A DNA stretch of 43,311 nucleotides, taken from the NCBI GenBank assembly GCA_020059485.1, contig JAGVCA010000012.1, positions 1 through 43,311 of the forward strand. Direction: 5' to 3'. Below, piece after piece: positions 22,300 to 32,100 of this stretch. Under the pieces are notes generated by a model. That model was not told the origin of the DNA, did no database searches, and was given only the letters and a program-made list of their open reading frames with translations. This stretch comes from Anaerolineales bacterium. Its GTDB lineage: Bacteria; Chloroflexota; Anaerolineae; Anaerolineales; UBA11579. Each line of letters begins with the position of its first letter. Position 1 is the first letter of the stretch. The position numbers were made by a program, and so were the translations under genes.

Positions 22300-25200
22300 T
22301 TATTCCTCGATCTGCTCGTAGGCTTCTTCCGCGAATTCCTCCTCCTCGGGTGTTCCATTCGAGTCCTCGGACAGAAGTTCGCGGCGGGTTTCCCGGATAC
22401 GGTCGATGGCGACCAGTTGGTCCATTTTCTGGCCTTTCCGCCGGCCGCGGTTGCCAAACATTTTGGTGACCACATCCCGCTGCATTTCCTTGAACAGGTC
22501 CTGGAAAAGTTCTGAGGCCTGGGTTTTATAAGCCACCAGTGGGTCACGCTGGGCATAGGCTTCCAGGCCGATCTTGACGCGCAGCGCTTCCATCTGGGTG
22601 ATGTAATCGATCCACAGAGATGAGATCACCCGCAGGAAGATCTCCCGGTAATATTCCGAGAGCTCAAAGCGGCCCAGGGCTGTGATGAAAGCGTCGTAGT
22701 CGTCCGGGTGGATGTTCTTAATCGCCAGGTCGGTATACTCGGACAACTTACCGTCAGGCAGCAGTTCGGCCAGGCTGGTGTGGACAGGCTCAGGCAGGTC
22801 TGAGATCTGCCAGTCTGGCTGCAGCTGCCGCCAGACCTTAAGGCCAAAGACCTGCACCCGGGCCAAATGGGCATTCTGGAGATGCTCGAGGGCCATTTCC
22901 CGGATGTCCTCGATTGCCATGCTCTCTACCTTATCGCTGAGATGCTGCCAATAACTGAACCAGGGGACATTGGTCAGGCTGCGCTTGCCGCCTTTGGCAA
23001 AAACACTCTTCGGTTCCTGACGGGCGATCCCCATGCCGATGATCAGTTGAGCTTCCAGCCAGCGCGGGTAGAAAATCTCGGCTTTGGCGAGCACGGCCTG
23101 GCGAACAGACTGCCAGGCAGACGGGTCCAGGTCCCAATTGGCAGGGGACAGGCCGTCCAGGGCATTGGTCAGCAGACTGCGGGTTTCCGGCAGCAGCTCG
23201 GTCTCGGCATTGGCGGCGATCTTTTTTCGATCAATGAAGATCTGGATCTGGTTACCGACCGAACGCCAGACATTTTCCTTGACGATTTGCCGATCCACTC
23301 CGGATTCGGCCGGGATTGGGCCATTGAAATAAGTCTGGAGTTCGGCAGCTAGGGCTTCGATGAAGCGGTCGTAGCGGAACAGGTTCTCGAGGCGTTCGAT
23401 CGTGCCGCCAACCTGGGTCTCCTGGTCGATCCGGCTGCGTTTGCGGTCATAGATCTCGACCACGCGGGATTTGATGGCTTCCTCCACTGCGTCCCATTCC
23501 AGAGCTGCCAGTTCTTCCGCATCCAGAGCGAGTTCATCTGGCAGCAAGCGGTTGACTGCACCGATAATCCGTTCGGCAGTCTGCACATTCAGGCTGTGGT
23601 AGAGTTCGTCCTCGACCAGGCTGTGGGCCGCGTCCAGATTCTCGATCATCAGGGTAGAGTTACGCATGCGGGCGGAGGGGCGGCTGCGGCGGTTCTTTTT
23701 ATTGTATTTGCCGCCTTTCTGGGCCTGCGGCTGGTCCTCTTCTGCCTCGTCGTCTGTGACGAGCGCCTGGTGCACGGTCTCGGGTTTGATCTCCAGTCCC
23801 GCCAGTTCCTTCAAAACTGCCAGCACATCCTGATCGCTGGGCTGCTCGGTCTCATCAACATATTGCAGTTCGTCAAAGTAAGCGCTGATGCTTTCGAGCC
23901 GGTCTTCGTAATAGGCATCGAGCCGTTCCTGGAAGCGTTGGAGGACCTCCGGGATGTCATCCAGGATCTTGTTCAGATGGGCGTCGATCGCCCGGTTGGC
24001 GAGTGTCAGCAAGGCATCGACAGCCTGCTGCTGGGTGCTGATCTCGTTTTCGAGCACTTCTTCCAGCAGTAACCGGTCAGCCAGAGAAGGATAATAACCA
24101 TCCTCAACCGCGAAGCTGGGCTGGATCATATTGAGCCAGGAGAGCAAAATCGGAAGGCGCTCCTGGGCAGTGCCCTCGCTGAATCGGGCGTTGATCTCGT
24201 TTTCCATCAACTCCAGGATGTCATCGCTCAAGTCTTCTTTGAGAAAGATGCGGTCGCGCTGCTTGTAGATCGTCTGGCGCTGGGAATTGAGGACGTCGTC
24301 ATATTCCAGGACGTGCTTGCGGGAGTCAAAATGAGCGCCTTCCACCCGGGTTTGAGCGCTTTCGATCGCCCGGCCGACCACGCCGAACTCGAACGGGACC
24401 TGCTCGTCCATGCCCATCCGGGCCATAGCCATCTCGAGCTGCTGGCCGCCAAACAGGCGCATCAGGTCATCCTCGGTCGAAATGTAGAAACGGGAAGAGC
24501 CGGGGTCTCCCTGACGAGCGGCACGGCCGCGCAACTGGTTGTCGATCCGCCGCGCTTCATGCCGTTCGGAACCGATCACGTGCAGCCCACCGAGGGCGAC
24601 GACCTTTTCCATCGAGCGGACATAATGGATGAACGCTTTGATCTGGTCGGCGTAGATGCCGTAATCGGATTCAGGAATGGCTTCAAGGGCGCGGGCCTTC
24701 TCAGCCAGGGTCAGGTTGTAATAGCCCTCAACGTCATGCTTTTTAAGCTCGCGGTTGATGCGGCGCATTTCCTCTTCGCCAAGCTCGCCGCCCAGCCGGA
24801 TGTCGACACCACGGCCGGCCATATTGGTGGCGATCGTCACCGCGCCAAGCTGCCCAGCCTTGGCGATCAGCTTGCTTTCCTTGGTATGCTCACGGGCGTT
24901 CAAAACCTCGTGCGGCACGCCGCTGTGCAAGACCTTTTTCAAGGCGTCGCGATAGCCATCTTGCAGATAAAAGACATGTTCGAGCAGGAAGTCGATGTTC
25001 TCATCCGAGAGGTCGAGGGTCAGCCCGAGGTCAGTGGCAAACTTTTTCAAGTCATTGTTGCGCAGCTGGTCAAGGGGTTCATCGAGGAACTTGAGTTGGC
25101 TGATCACACGGCCATCTTCGATCCGGTTGTTCTGGTGCAGCCAGGCATGGCGCAGCAGCAAAACCCGGGCCAGCCGCTGAACGTTGACTGAACTCAGCCG

Positions 25201-26778
25201 TTCGGAGAGCCGCTCGGAATTCTCGACCGAAGTGGTGCCCACCAGGATCGGACGGCCAATACAGTGGATCTGGATGATCTCGCGCACGATGGCGCGCAAT
25301 TTGGCTTCGGTAGTGCGGTAGACCATATCTGGGTAGTCTTTGCGTTTCCAAAGATACGGCAGCTTGTCCGGGTCGTCCATGCGGGCATAATAGCGATACC
25401 GGTAATCGTTGCTGTCAGTATCTTCCACTTCAATGATCTCGGCTTCCGGGTGAGCGGCGCGGTATTCCAGGTTTGAAGGCAGGGACAGAGTTTCCAGGCT
25501 GTAGATCTTGCTGAACTCCTCCGCCTCGGTCATGGCGGTACCGGTCATGCCGGCCAGTTTAGTGTACATCCGGAAGTAATTCTGGATGGTAATGGTGGCG
25601 TGGGTGATATTCTCACTCTGGACCGGGACCCCTTCCTTGGCCTCAACGGCCTGGTGGAGACCGTCCGACCAGCGGCGTCCGGGCATCATCCGCCCGGTGA
25701 TCTGGTCAACGATGATCACCTGGCGGCTCTGGACAATATAGTCCTTATCGCGCCTGAAGAGGTGTTCGGCGCGCAGGGCCTGCTCCAGGAAACCGAACAA
25801 ACGCGCCTGCTCGTCGGTGATCTCTTCCGGGTTTTCGGGGTCGCGCAGCGCCATCCCCAGCAGACGCTCGACCTCGACCTCACCACTCTCGGTGAGGCTG
25901 ATGGTGCGGTCTTTCTCGTTGATCTCGTAGGCGTCTGGTTTGAGTTTTTTGACCACCTGGGCAATCCTTGTGTAAGTGGCGGCATCATCAAAGGAAGGCC
26001 CTGAAATGATCAAAGGCGTGCGGGCTTCGTCGATCAGGACATTGTCGATCTCGTCGATGACAGCATAATGGTGCCCGCGCTGGACGCGGTCGACCAGACG
26101 CATGCGGCCATTATCGCGCAGATAATCGAAACCAAACTCGCTATTGGTGCCGTAGGTGATATCGGCTAGGTAGGCTTCCTTGCGGTCGACCATTTCAAGC
26201 TGGTGCTGGTCCTCGGTGGGAGATTCACGCTCCAGGTTGACCAGGAAGGCCTTCTTGCCGCCCTCGGTGCGGGAGCCCATCTGCAGAACGCCGACGGAGA
26301 GACCGAGGAAGTCAAAGATCGGGGCCATCCAGCGGGCGTCGCGCCGGGCGAGGTAGTCGTTCACGGTGATCAGGTGGACACCTTTGCCGGCCAGCGCGTT
26401 CAGGTAGAGCGGCAGAGTGGCAACCAGGGTCTTGCCTTCGCCAGTACGCATCTCAACCACGTTTCCCCGGTGCAGGATGATCCCACCGATCAGCTGGACA
26501 TCGTAATGGCGCAGGCCGATGGTGCGTTTGCTTGCCTCGCGAACGACGGCAAAAGTCTCGATCAGAATACTTTCAAGGGTTTCTTCGAGTGGCTCGCCTG
26601 ATGCCAGGCTGGCATCGATCAGCCGGCGGAATTCATCGGTTTTAGCGGCCAGTTCAGCATCAGAGAGCGTCTCCAATTGTGATTCGAGAGCGTTGATCTG
26701 CTCAACCGCGTCGGCATACTGCTCGATGATCTTTTTATTGGGGTCACCCCCAAGGCGTCCGAATATTTTTTTCAACAT
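22300..26778 (-). CDS. secA: Preprotein translocase ATPase SecA, greatly enlarged
   Basis: A SecA motor of 1492 residues from the ATG at 26778 (GGAG site, extended -10 promoter); usual SecA is about 830-1000. Core motifs are intact: Walker A GEGKT (113-117), VIDEIDNVLIDEARTP (Walker B), GRMMPGRRWSDGLHQA, and GGLHVIGSERHEARRIDNQLRGRA of motif VI. It drives secretory preproteins through SecYEG. Two extra parts stand out. One of about 80 residues interrupts NBD2 after GTTSVENSERL. One of about 430 residues, charged and helical with a KKNRRSRPSAR segment, falls between the first helical-scaffold part (YDDVLNSQRQTIYKQR) and the second (SSLWIDYITQMEALRVKIGLEAYAQRDPLVAYK). The usual C-terminal Cys/His zinc motif is missing; the end is Glu-rich. 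Both ends match SecA, so it is one gene and not a fusion artefact. Confidence 0.95.
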   Translation of the reverse strand: MLKKIFGRLGGDPNKKIIEQYADAVEQINALESQLETLSDAELAAKTDEFRRLIDASLASGEPLEETLESILIETFAVVREASKRTIGLRHYDVQLIGGIILHRGNVVEMRTGEGKTLVATLPLYLNALAGKGVHLITVNDYLARRDARWMAPIFDFLGLSVGVLQMGSRTEGGKKAFLVNLERESPTEDQHQLEMVDRKEAYLADITYGTNSEFGFDYLRDNGRMRLVDRVQRGHHYAVIDEIDNVLIDEARTPLIISGPSFDDAATYTRIAQVVKKLKPDAYEINEKDRTISLTESGEVEVERLLGMALRDPENPEEITDEQARLFGFLEQALRAEHLFRRDKDYIVQSRQVIIVDQITGRMMPGRRWSDGLHQAVEAKEGVPVQSENITHATITIQNYFRMYTKLAGMTGTAMTEAEEFSKIYSLETLSLPSNLEYRAAHPEAEIIEVEDTDSNDYRYRYYARMDDPDKLPYLWKRKDYPDMVYRTTEAKLRAIVREIIQIHCIGRPILVGTTSVENSERLSERLSSVNVQRLARVLLLRHAWLHQNNRIEDGRVISQLKFLDEPLDQLRNNDLKKFATDLGLTLDLSDENIDFLLEHVFYLQDGYRDALKKVLHSGVPHEVLNAREHTKESKLIAKAGQLGAVTIATNMAGRGVDIRLGGELGEEEMRRINRELKKHDVEGYYNLTLAEKARALEAIPESDYGIYADQIKAFIHYVRSMEKVVALGGLHVIGSERHEARRIDNQLRGRAARQGDPGSSRFYISTEDDLMRLFGGQQLEMAMARMGMDEQVPFEFGVVGRAIESAQTRVEGAHFDSRKHVLEYDDVLNSQRQTIYKQRDRIFLKEDLSDDILELMENEINARFSEGTAQERLPILLSWLNMIQPSFAVEDGYYPSLADRLLLEEVLENEISTQQQAVDALLTLANRAIDAHLNKILDDIPEVLQRFQERLDAYYEDRLESISAYFDELQYVDETEQPSDQDVLAVLKELAGLEIKPETVHQALVTDDEAEEDQPQAQKGGKYNKKNRRSRPSARMRNSTLMIENLDAAHSLVEDELYHSLNVQTAERIIGAVNRLLPDELALDAEELAALEWDAVEEAIKSRVVEIYDRKRSRIDQETQVGGTIERLENLFRYDRFIEALAAELQTYFNGPIPAESGVDRQIVKENVWRSVGNQIQIFIDRKKIAANAETELLPETRSLLTNALDGLSPANWDLDPSAWQSVRQAVLAKAEIFYPRWLEAQLIIGMGIARQEPKSVFAKGGKRSLTNVPWFSYWQHLSDKVESMAIEDIREMALEHLQNAHLARVQVFGLKVWRQLQPDWQISDLPEPVHTSLAELLPDGKLSEYTDLAIKNIHPDDYDAFITALGRFELSEYYREIFLRVISSLWIDYITQMEALRVKIGLEAYAQRDPLVAYKTQASELFQDLFKEMQRDVVTKMFGNRGRRKGQKMDQLVAIDRIRETRRELLSEDSNGTPEEEEFAEEAYEQIEE

Positions 26779-26798
26779 AATGGTATCTCCAGAGGTCA

Positions 26799-26807
26799 AT
26801 TATAGCA
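26799..26807 (-). promoter_or_regulatory. Extended -10 promoter of secA
   Basis: On the minus strand TGC-TATAAT (26807-26799) forms an extended -10. The -35 is weak. The start is expected near 26792, giving a leader of about 14 nt that contains GGAG before the ATG at 26778. Confidence 0.65.
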
Positions 26808-26921
26808 TGTGGGGATTGCCCGCTGCCGGGAGTAAAAATATGAGAATTGTAGGAATTACAGGCGAAGGTTTGAGTGATTCTCAAAGATGCCGGTGCATCT
26901 CTCCGGATTGATTTCGGTTGG

Positions 26922-27569
26922 TCAGGCTCCGGGCCACTGATCGATCAGCCAACGATTGACTGCTGGCATTGCATTCAGATAATAGCGGAGATCTGCATGG
27001 CTGGCGTCTGGAATATCCTGAAATCGCAGCGGGGCGTTTGCCGCGATCAGTTCCTCGGCGCGCGATGCCACAGGCTCGAATGGGAAGACCTCGTCCAACT
27101 GGCTGTGAACGGCAAACAGCGGCATCAAAAGGCTTTTCGCGGTGAGATGGTCCGGGATCGGTGAGGCCACAGTTACGCCGGCGGAGAACATCCCCAGCTG
27201 CTCGGACGCCAGGTACCACACGCCCATCCCGCCCATGCTGAAACCGGCTACCGCGCGCTGGTTTTGGTCGATGTGGTAATGTAGCTCGAGGAAATCGATC
27301 AGGTCTGCCAGATCCGTGGCGGCTTCTGCGGTAGCCCAGTGGCGGCTTTTGCGGTCCGGTGCGACCAGCAGCGCCTGACGCTCGGAAAATGCCGGCAGTC
27401 CGAATAATTCAAGCATCTCCCTGCCAATGTAACGGTACGGCCGTCCGCCCCAATGCAGCAGCATGATCAGCGGGACGCGCTCACCCTGCGTGTGCCGGAA
27501 CGGCACTGAAATGGCGTAAGTTTGTTTGCGGTGTTTTTCCAGGTGGATCCCGGCAGAGGTTTCAGGCAT
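26922..27569 (-). CDS. Alpha/beta-hydrolase (esterase/dienelactone-hydrolase-like)
   Basis: A 215-residue hydrolase, typical in length for small carboxylesterases and dienelactone-type hydrolases. The oxyanion-hole region is 'VPLIMLLHWGGRP'. The nucleophile elbow is G-F-S-M-G-G with Ser111. A late Asp (LDEVFPFEP) and His (DASHADL) would complete the triad. The His position is near the end, as expected. It lacks a secretion signal, so it is probably cytoplasmic. The substrate is unknown. A -10 TATAAT ends five bases before its ATG, so the message is probably leaderless. It lies between secA and the unknown 421-residue gene but is separately promoted. Confidence 0.85.
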   Translation of the reverse strand: MPETSAGIHLEKHRKQTYAISVPFRHTQGERVPLIMLLHWGGRPYRYIGREMLELFGLPAFSERQALLVAPDRKSRHWATAEAATDLADLIDFLELHYHIDQNQRAVAGFSMGGMGVWYLASEQLGMFSAGVTVASPIPDHLTAKSLLMPLFAVHSQLDEVFPFEPVASRAEELIAANAPLRFQDIPDASHADLRYYLNAMPAVNRWLIDQWPGA

Positions 27570-27574
27570 GCCTG

Positions 27575-27583
27575 ATTATACCA
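27575..27583 (-). promoter_or_regulatory. Extended -10 promoter of the hydrolase gene
   Basis: On the minus strand TGG-TATAAT (27583-27575), then CAGGC and the ATG at 27569. The predicted +1 falls on or beside the A of the ATG, leaving no leader. Confidence 0.6.
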
Positions 27584-27608
27584 AGCAGAAATGAAGACGG
27601 GATGAGAG

Positions 27609-27634
27609 GAGCGGGGAGAAATTCCTCCCCGCTC
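27609..27634 (-). terminator. Hairpin after the 421-residue gene
   Basis: A perfect 10-bp GC-rich stem (27609-27618 with 27625-27634, six-base loop) lies 10 nt beyond the stop. No T run follows on the minus strand, while the plus strand has ATTTTT after it. It may act as a stabiliser or a partial terminator. Confidence 0.45.
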
Positions 27635-27644
27635 AGATTTTTCC

Positions 27645-28910
27645 TTAGCGGTGAAGTGCAGGTGCAGCCAGGAAAGAAAGTCCTCGCTCGGTAAGCGCTT
27701 GGGCGGTGCGGTTGGTGGCCTCGAACTTTTCCTGGAAATTCAGATACAGTCGGTCCCAATCGCCGGATTCCTTGACCTCGGACTTGTCGCGGAAATAGTC
27801 CAGAATGCTGGAAGATTGGGGGAGCGTGGCCTCGATCTCCGGGTCGCCGCCCTCGTGCTTGGCAGAGATATTGGCGACATGGCTGGCCAGGTCCAGCAGT
27901 TCATCCCGGCGGTTGTATGGCTGGATTACGATGTGACGGAAAGTTTCCGTGATGTGATGCTCGAATCGGACAACGTCCTCAAAATCAAAGTCGCGGCGGA
28001 ATTGAGCCGTGATCTCCATGGATTCGTTGTCGATGGAGTTGGACCAGTTGAAGCCGACCAGAGGGGAGGATCCGTCCTCGCGGGCGAAAAGTTTGGCGCC
28101 GATCAAGGTCCATAGTGCGGCATACGGATTATCATTGCCCATAAAGACCGAGATCTTGAACTCAATGTCGATACCGAGACGGTGCAGCATATAGCCCAGG
28201 AAGACCGTGCCGGGATTGATATTCAGTACCTGGCGAACGCCGTATTTTGTATAGTAATACAAGTATTCATCGATCCACTTGAGCGCGTGACGATTAGGCT
28301 GACCGACCCCACCAAAATAGCCGGTGATCGTGTCCGGACCGCCGAGATGAATATTGGAGCCATCCGTGCCTTTGGTATCGAGCGTCTCAACCCAGCTAGA
28401 GCCCATGATCTTCATCGCGGCGATCACGGCCTGGAGGTCGCCGTCCAGTTCCTGTTCTTTCATCTTGCGCACCCGGATGAAGCGTCCGGGCATCAGTTTC
28501 CGGTGTTCGATCGCTTCTCTGGCGATCTTGATCAGCCACGGGAAGTACTGCAGAGAACTGATCTCAAGCGTGACAGCGTAATCATCCTTGAAGTCGGTCG
28601 ATGCGGCTTTTGCGCCCAGGACTTTCCTGCGGTAATCCGCCACACTGATGAAAGCCTGATTGTCGCGCTGCTCGGTCAGCCAGAGCAGGTCTTCGTAATA
28701 GTCGGGGGTGGCGGTTTTAACACCTGCCAGCAGATTTTCCAGTGTGCCGGCCTCCTCGGCCTGGACGTTGATCTCCTCCGGGGTGCCGTATTTGGCAACC
28801 ACATCCAGCAGGTCCCCGATGACCTGCGAATCGGGGTCGAGCAGAACGGCATTGATCTCGGCAAGTTTTTCTGCACTGATCTCCAGCCGATTCCTGAGTT
28901 CCTGTGACAT
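27645..28910 (-). CDS. Unrecognised 421-residue protein
   Basis: I do not recognise the family. It is soluble in appearance: no signal peptide and no membrane segment. An N-terminal helical part (1-110) has 'IGDLLDVVAKYGTPEEI'. A middle part (about 110-330) alternates strands and helices as TIM-barrel or Rossmann-like folds do, with 'SSWVETLDTKGTDG', 'HLGGPDTITGYFGGVGQP', 'GTVFLGYMLHRLGID' and 'KISVFMGNDNPYAALWTLIG'. A C-terminal part follows with 'FEHHITETFRHIVIQPYN', which contains several His. Glycine-rich loops with His and Asp suggest an enzyme that binds a phosphate or metal, but this is inference. AGGAGAGG precedes the ATG. It is monocistronic, opposite in direction to dnaE. Confidence 0.85.
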   Translation of the reverse strand: MSQELRNRLEISAEKLAEINAVLLDPDSQVIGDLLDVVAKYGTPEEINVQAEEAGTLENLLAGVKTATPDYYEDLLWLTEQRDNQAFISVADYRRKVLGAKAASTDFKDDYAVTLEISSLQYFPWLIKIAREAIEHRKLMPGRFIRVRKMKEQELDGDLQAVIAAMKIMGSSWVETLDTKGTDGSNIHLGGPDTITGYFGGVGQPNRHALKWIDEYLYYYTKYGVRQVLNINPGTVFLGYMLHRLGIDIEFKISVFMGNDNPYAALWTLIGAKLFAREDGSSPLVGFNWSNSIDNESMEITAQFRRDFDFEDVVRFEHHITETFRHIVIQPYNRRDELLDLASHVANISAKHEGGDPEIEATLPQSSSILDYFRDKSEVKESGDWDRLYLNFQEKFEATNRTAQALTERGLSFLAAPALHR

Positions 28911-29034
28911 ATCTAACCTCTCCTGTGGGCGAATTTCAGGGTCTGGCCTTCTATGTGAGTGACCGATCCTGGTATTCTAAGGTTAGCGGTTCACGTCAAA
29001 AGTGGCAAGTGACATTTGTCCTGAATGGCTGTCA

Positions 29035-29080
29035 CCAGCCACAGTCTTAAAGAATTGGATTCTTTAAGATTGTGGGCTGG
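29035..29080 (+). repeat. Long near-perfect inverted repeat upstream of dnaE
   Basis: The left arm 29035-29054 and right arm 29060-29080 pair over about 20 bp with one bulged base and one mismatch that is a G-T wobble in RNA. The inner 9 bp (29046-29054 with 29060-29068) are perfect around a five-base loop. No T run follows on either strand, so it is not a standard terminator. It lies just upstream of the dnaE -10 box, where it could act as an operator or an mRNA structure. Confidence 0.8.
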
Positions 29081-29098
29081 GAGGGGTTTGCCGCTTGA

Positions 29099-29107
29099 TG
29101 CTATAAT
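29099..29107 (+). promoter_or_regulatory. Extended -10 promoter of dnaE
   Basis: TGC-TATAAT at 29099-29107 forms an extended -10 with no clear -35. The start near 29114 gives a leader of about 46 nt to the ATG at 29160. Confidence 0.6.
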
Positions 29108-29159
29108 GAAAGTCCTGCGCTCCTGGCGTCCAACTGACCGATCCCAGACCGAGGCCGGC

Positions 29160-32100
29160 ATGTCCGAATTTGTCCATCTGCATGTGCATACCCAATACTC
29201 CTTGTTGGATGGCTTTAGCCAGATCCCCAAGCTGGTGGCACGCGCCAAGGAAATGGGGATGCCGGCAATGGGCATCACGGACCATGGGACGATGTTCGGG
29301 GTAATTGATTTCTTCAATGAAGCGAAATATCAGGGCGTAAAACCGATCATTGGGGTGGAAGCCTACCTGGCCCACGCCCGCATGACCGATAAAACCCCGG
29401 AAGACAAACGTTCGACACATTTGCTGCTGCTGGCTCAAAATGAGACCGGGTATCTGAACCTGCTCAAGATCGCCTCAGCTGCCCAGCTTGAGGGCTATTA
29501 TTACTACCCGCGCATCGATCACGAATTCCTGGCAGCCCACTCTGAAGGGCTGATCTGTACCTCTGGCTGCATGTCGGCGGAGGTGCCCAGGGCGATCCTG
29601 GCAGAAAATCCCCAGGAAGCTATGCGCCGGCTGGACTGGTATTATGAGGTCTTCGGACCGGAGCGGTTCTTCATTGAACTGCAGAGACATGAGATCCCGG
29701 AACTGCCAACATTGAACCGTCAGTTAATCGAGATCGGCCAACGGTACCAGGCCCGGTTTGTAGCCACCAACGATGTCCATTATGTCGATCAGGCGGATGC
29801 CGCCTGGCAGGACATTATGCTGTGTGTGCAGACCAGCAGCCTGTATAGCGACCCCAAACGGATGAGAATGTCGGACCCGTCGTATCATCTGCGCAGTGCA
29901 GCGGAGATGGAAGCATTGTTCCGGGATGTGCCAGACGCTTTGAGCAATACACTGCTGATCGCCGAACAGTGCAACGTGAATCTGAAACGCGAAGGCTATG
30001 TACTGCCTGAGTTCGAGGTCCCGGATGGGCTGGACGCTAAGGACTACCTGCGGCAGTTGTGTGAAGAAGGGATCACCAAACGGTACGGCTCGGAAGCGGG
30101 TTCTGAACGCGTTCAGGAAAGGCTGAACTACGAACTGGAAGTGATCCATACCATGGGCTTCAACGCCTACTTCCTGATCGTGTGGGACCTATGCCAATAT
30201 GCCCAGCAACAAGGGATCTGGTACAACGCCCGAGGTTCGGCTGCCGGTTCGATCGTAGCCTACGCTCTGGAGATCAGCCTGATCGATCCGCTCGAGCACG
30301 GCCTGATCTTCGAGCGGTTTCTGAACCCGGACCGGGTCTCGATGCCGGATATCGATCTGGACTTCCAGGATGACAAGCGTTATAAAATGATGGAATATTG
30401 CGCCCAAAAATATGGCGAGGACCGGGTCGCTTCGATCATCACATTTGGCAAATTGAAAGCCCGGGCAGCTGTAAGGGATGTCGGCCGAGTGCTGGATATC
30501 CCGCTTTCGGAGGTCGACCGGATCGCCAAGCTGATCCCGCCGATGCCGCTGGATATCACCATCTCGCAGGCGCTGGAGCAATCCAATGATCTTCAGCAAA
30601 TCTACAAATCAGCTGAGTGGGCCAAAGAACTGCTTGATACTGCCAAAGAGGTCGAGGGATCATTGCGGAATGCCGGGACGCACGCTGCCGGGGTAGTGAT
30701 CACCGATAAACCAGTGGTCGAGTATATCCCGCTGCATCGACCCACCAGTCAGTCACTTGACACACCGATCCATGCGGTAACGCAGTTTGAAATGTCGACC
30801 ATCGACAAGCTCGGCTTGCTGAAGGTCGATTTCCTTGGATTAGCCTCGCTGACGATTATGCAGCGCTGCTGCGAGATGATCACAGAGCGGCATGGTGTCA
30901 AACTGAACCTGGATAATATCCCGCTGGATGACCCGGAAGTCTTCAAAATGCTGGGGGAGGGCAATACTGCCGGCGTGTTCCAGTTGGAAGGCAGCGGCAT
31001 GACCCGCTGGATCAAGGAGATGAAGCCGAAGGACCTCTCGAATGTGACGGCGATGGTGGCGCTTTACCGGCCTGGGCCGATGGAGTTCATCCCGATCTAC
31101 ATCAACCGGATGCATGGGAAAGAAGAGCCGACCTACACCCACGAGGCGCTGCGCGAGATCCTGGAGGAAACTTACGGGATCACGGTCTATCAGGAACAGA
31201 TCATGCGTACGGCAATGGACCTGGGCGGGTATTCGGCATCAGAAGCGGACTTCCTGCGAAAAGCGGTGGCGAAGAAGAACGAGAAAGAACTGCTTGAGAA
31301 CCGGGAGCGCTTCGTCAACGGCGCCGGGGAAAAGGGTATCCCGGTGGAGGCGGCTGAAGAGATCTTCCGGCACTGGGAGACTTTCGCGCGCTATGGCTTC
31401 AATAAGGGGCATGCTGCTGACTATGCCGTACTGGCGGTTGAGACGGCCTATCTCAAGCATTATTACACTGTCGAGTATATGGCGGCATTGATCTCGGTCT
31501 ATCAGAATGATACCGACAGAGTGGCTTTCTATGTACAGGATGCCATCAATCAGGGCATCGAGGTACTGCCACCGGATGTCAATCACAGTTATTACGATTT
31601 CTCGATCGAGGATGACCTGGGAGATGGTTCAGCGATCCGTTTTGGTCTCGGCGCGGTGAAGAACGTTGGATATGGACCGGTGGAGGAGATCCTGGCAGCA
31701 CGGCAAGAGGGCAAATTTGAGGATTTGACCGACCTGGCAAACCGGGTGGACCTGCGAAAGGTGGGCAAACGAGCACTGGAAGCGCTGATCAAAGTAGGTG
31801 CGCTGGATGCCTTTGGGCCGCGCATGGCCTTACTGGATGTGATGGACCGGGTGATCGCGATCAGCGCCAGCAAGTTCCAAGCCGCAGAAGCCGGGCAGTT
31901 GTCCTTCTTCGGAGATCATACCGGGCTGGTCCAAAAGATCCGCTTGCCGGAGATCGATCCGTTCTATAACCGCCGTGAGCAGCTGAACTGGGAACGTGAG
32001 CTGGTCGGGCTGTATGTTTCCGACCACCCGTTGCGCGAGACGGCCAAAGCGCTGGACGGCGTGATCACCCATTATTCCACCGAACTGATTCAGGTTGAAG

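Noticed and set aside
28960-29000. Possible TTGACG ... TAGAAT promoter for the 421-residue gene
   Set aside because: The spacer is only 14 nt, too short for a normal sigma70-type promoter, so it is not listed.
29025-29159. Earlier in-frame starts for dnaE
   Set aside because: The promoter and the inverted repeat lie in this stretch, and DnaE homology begins at 29160.
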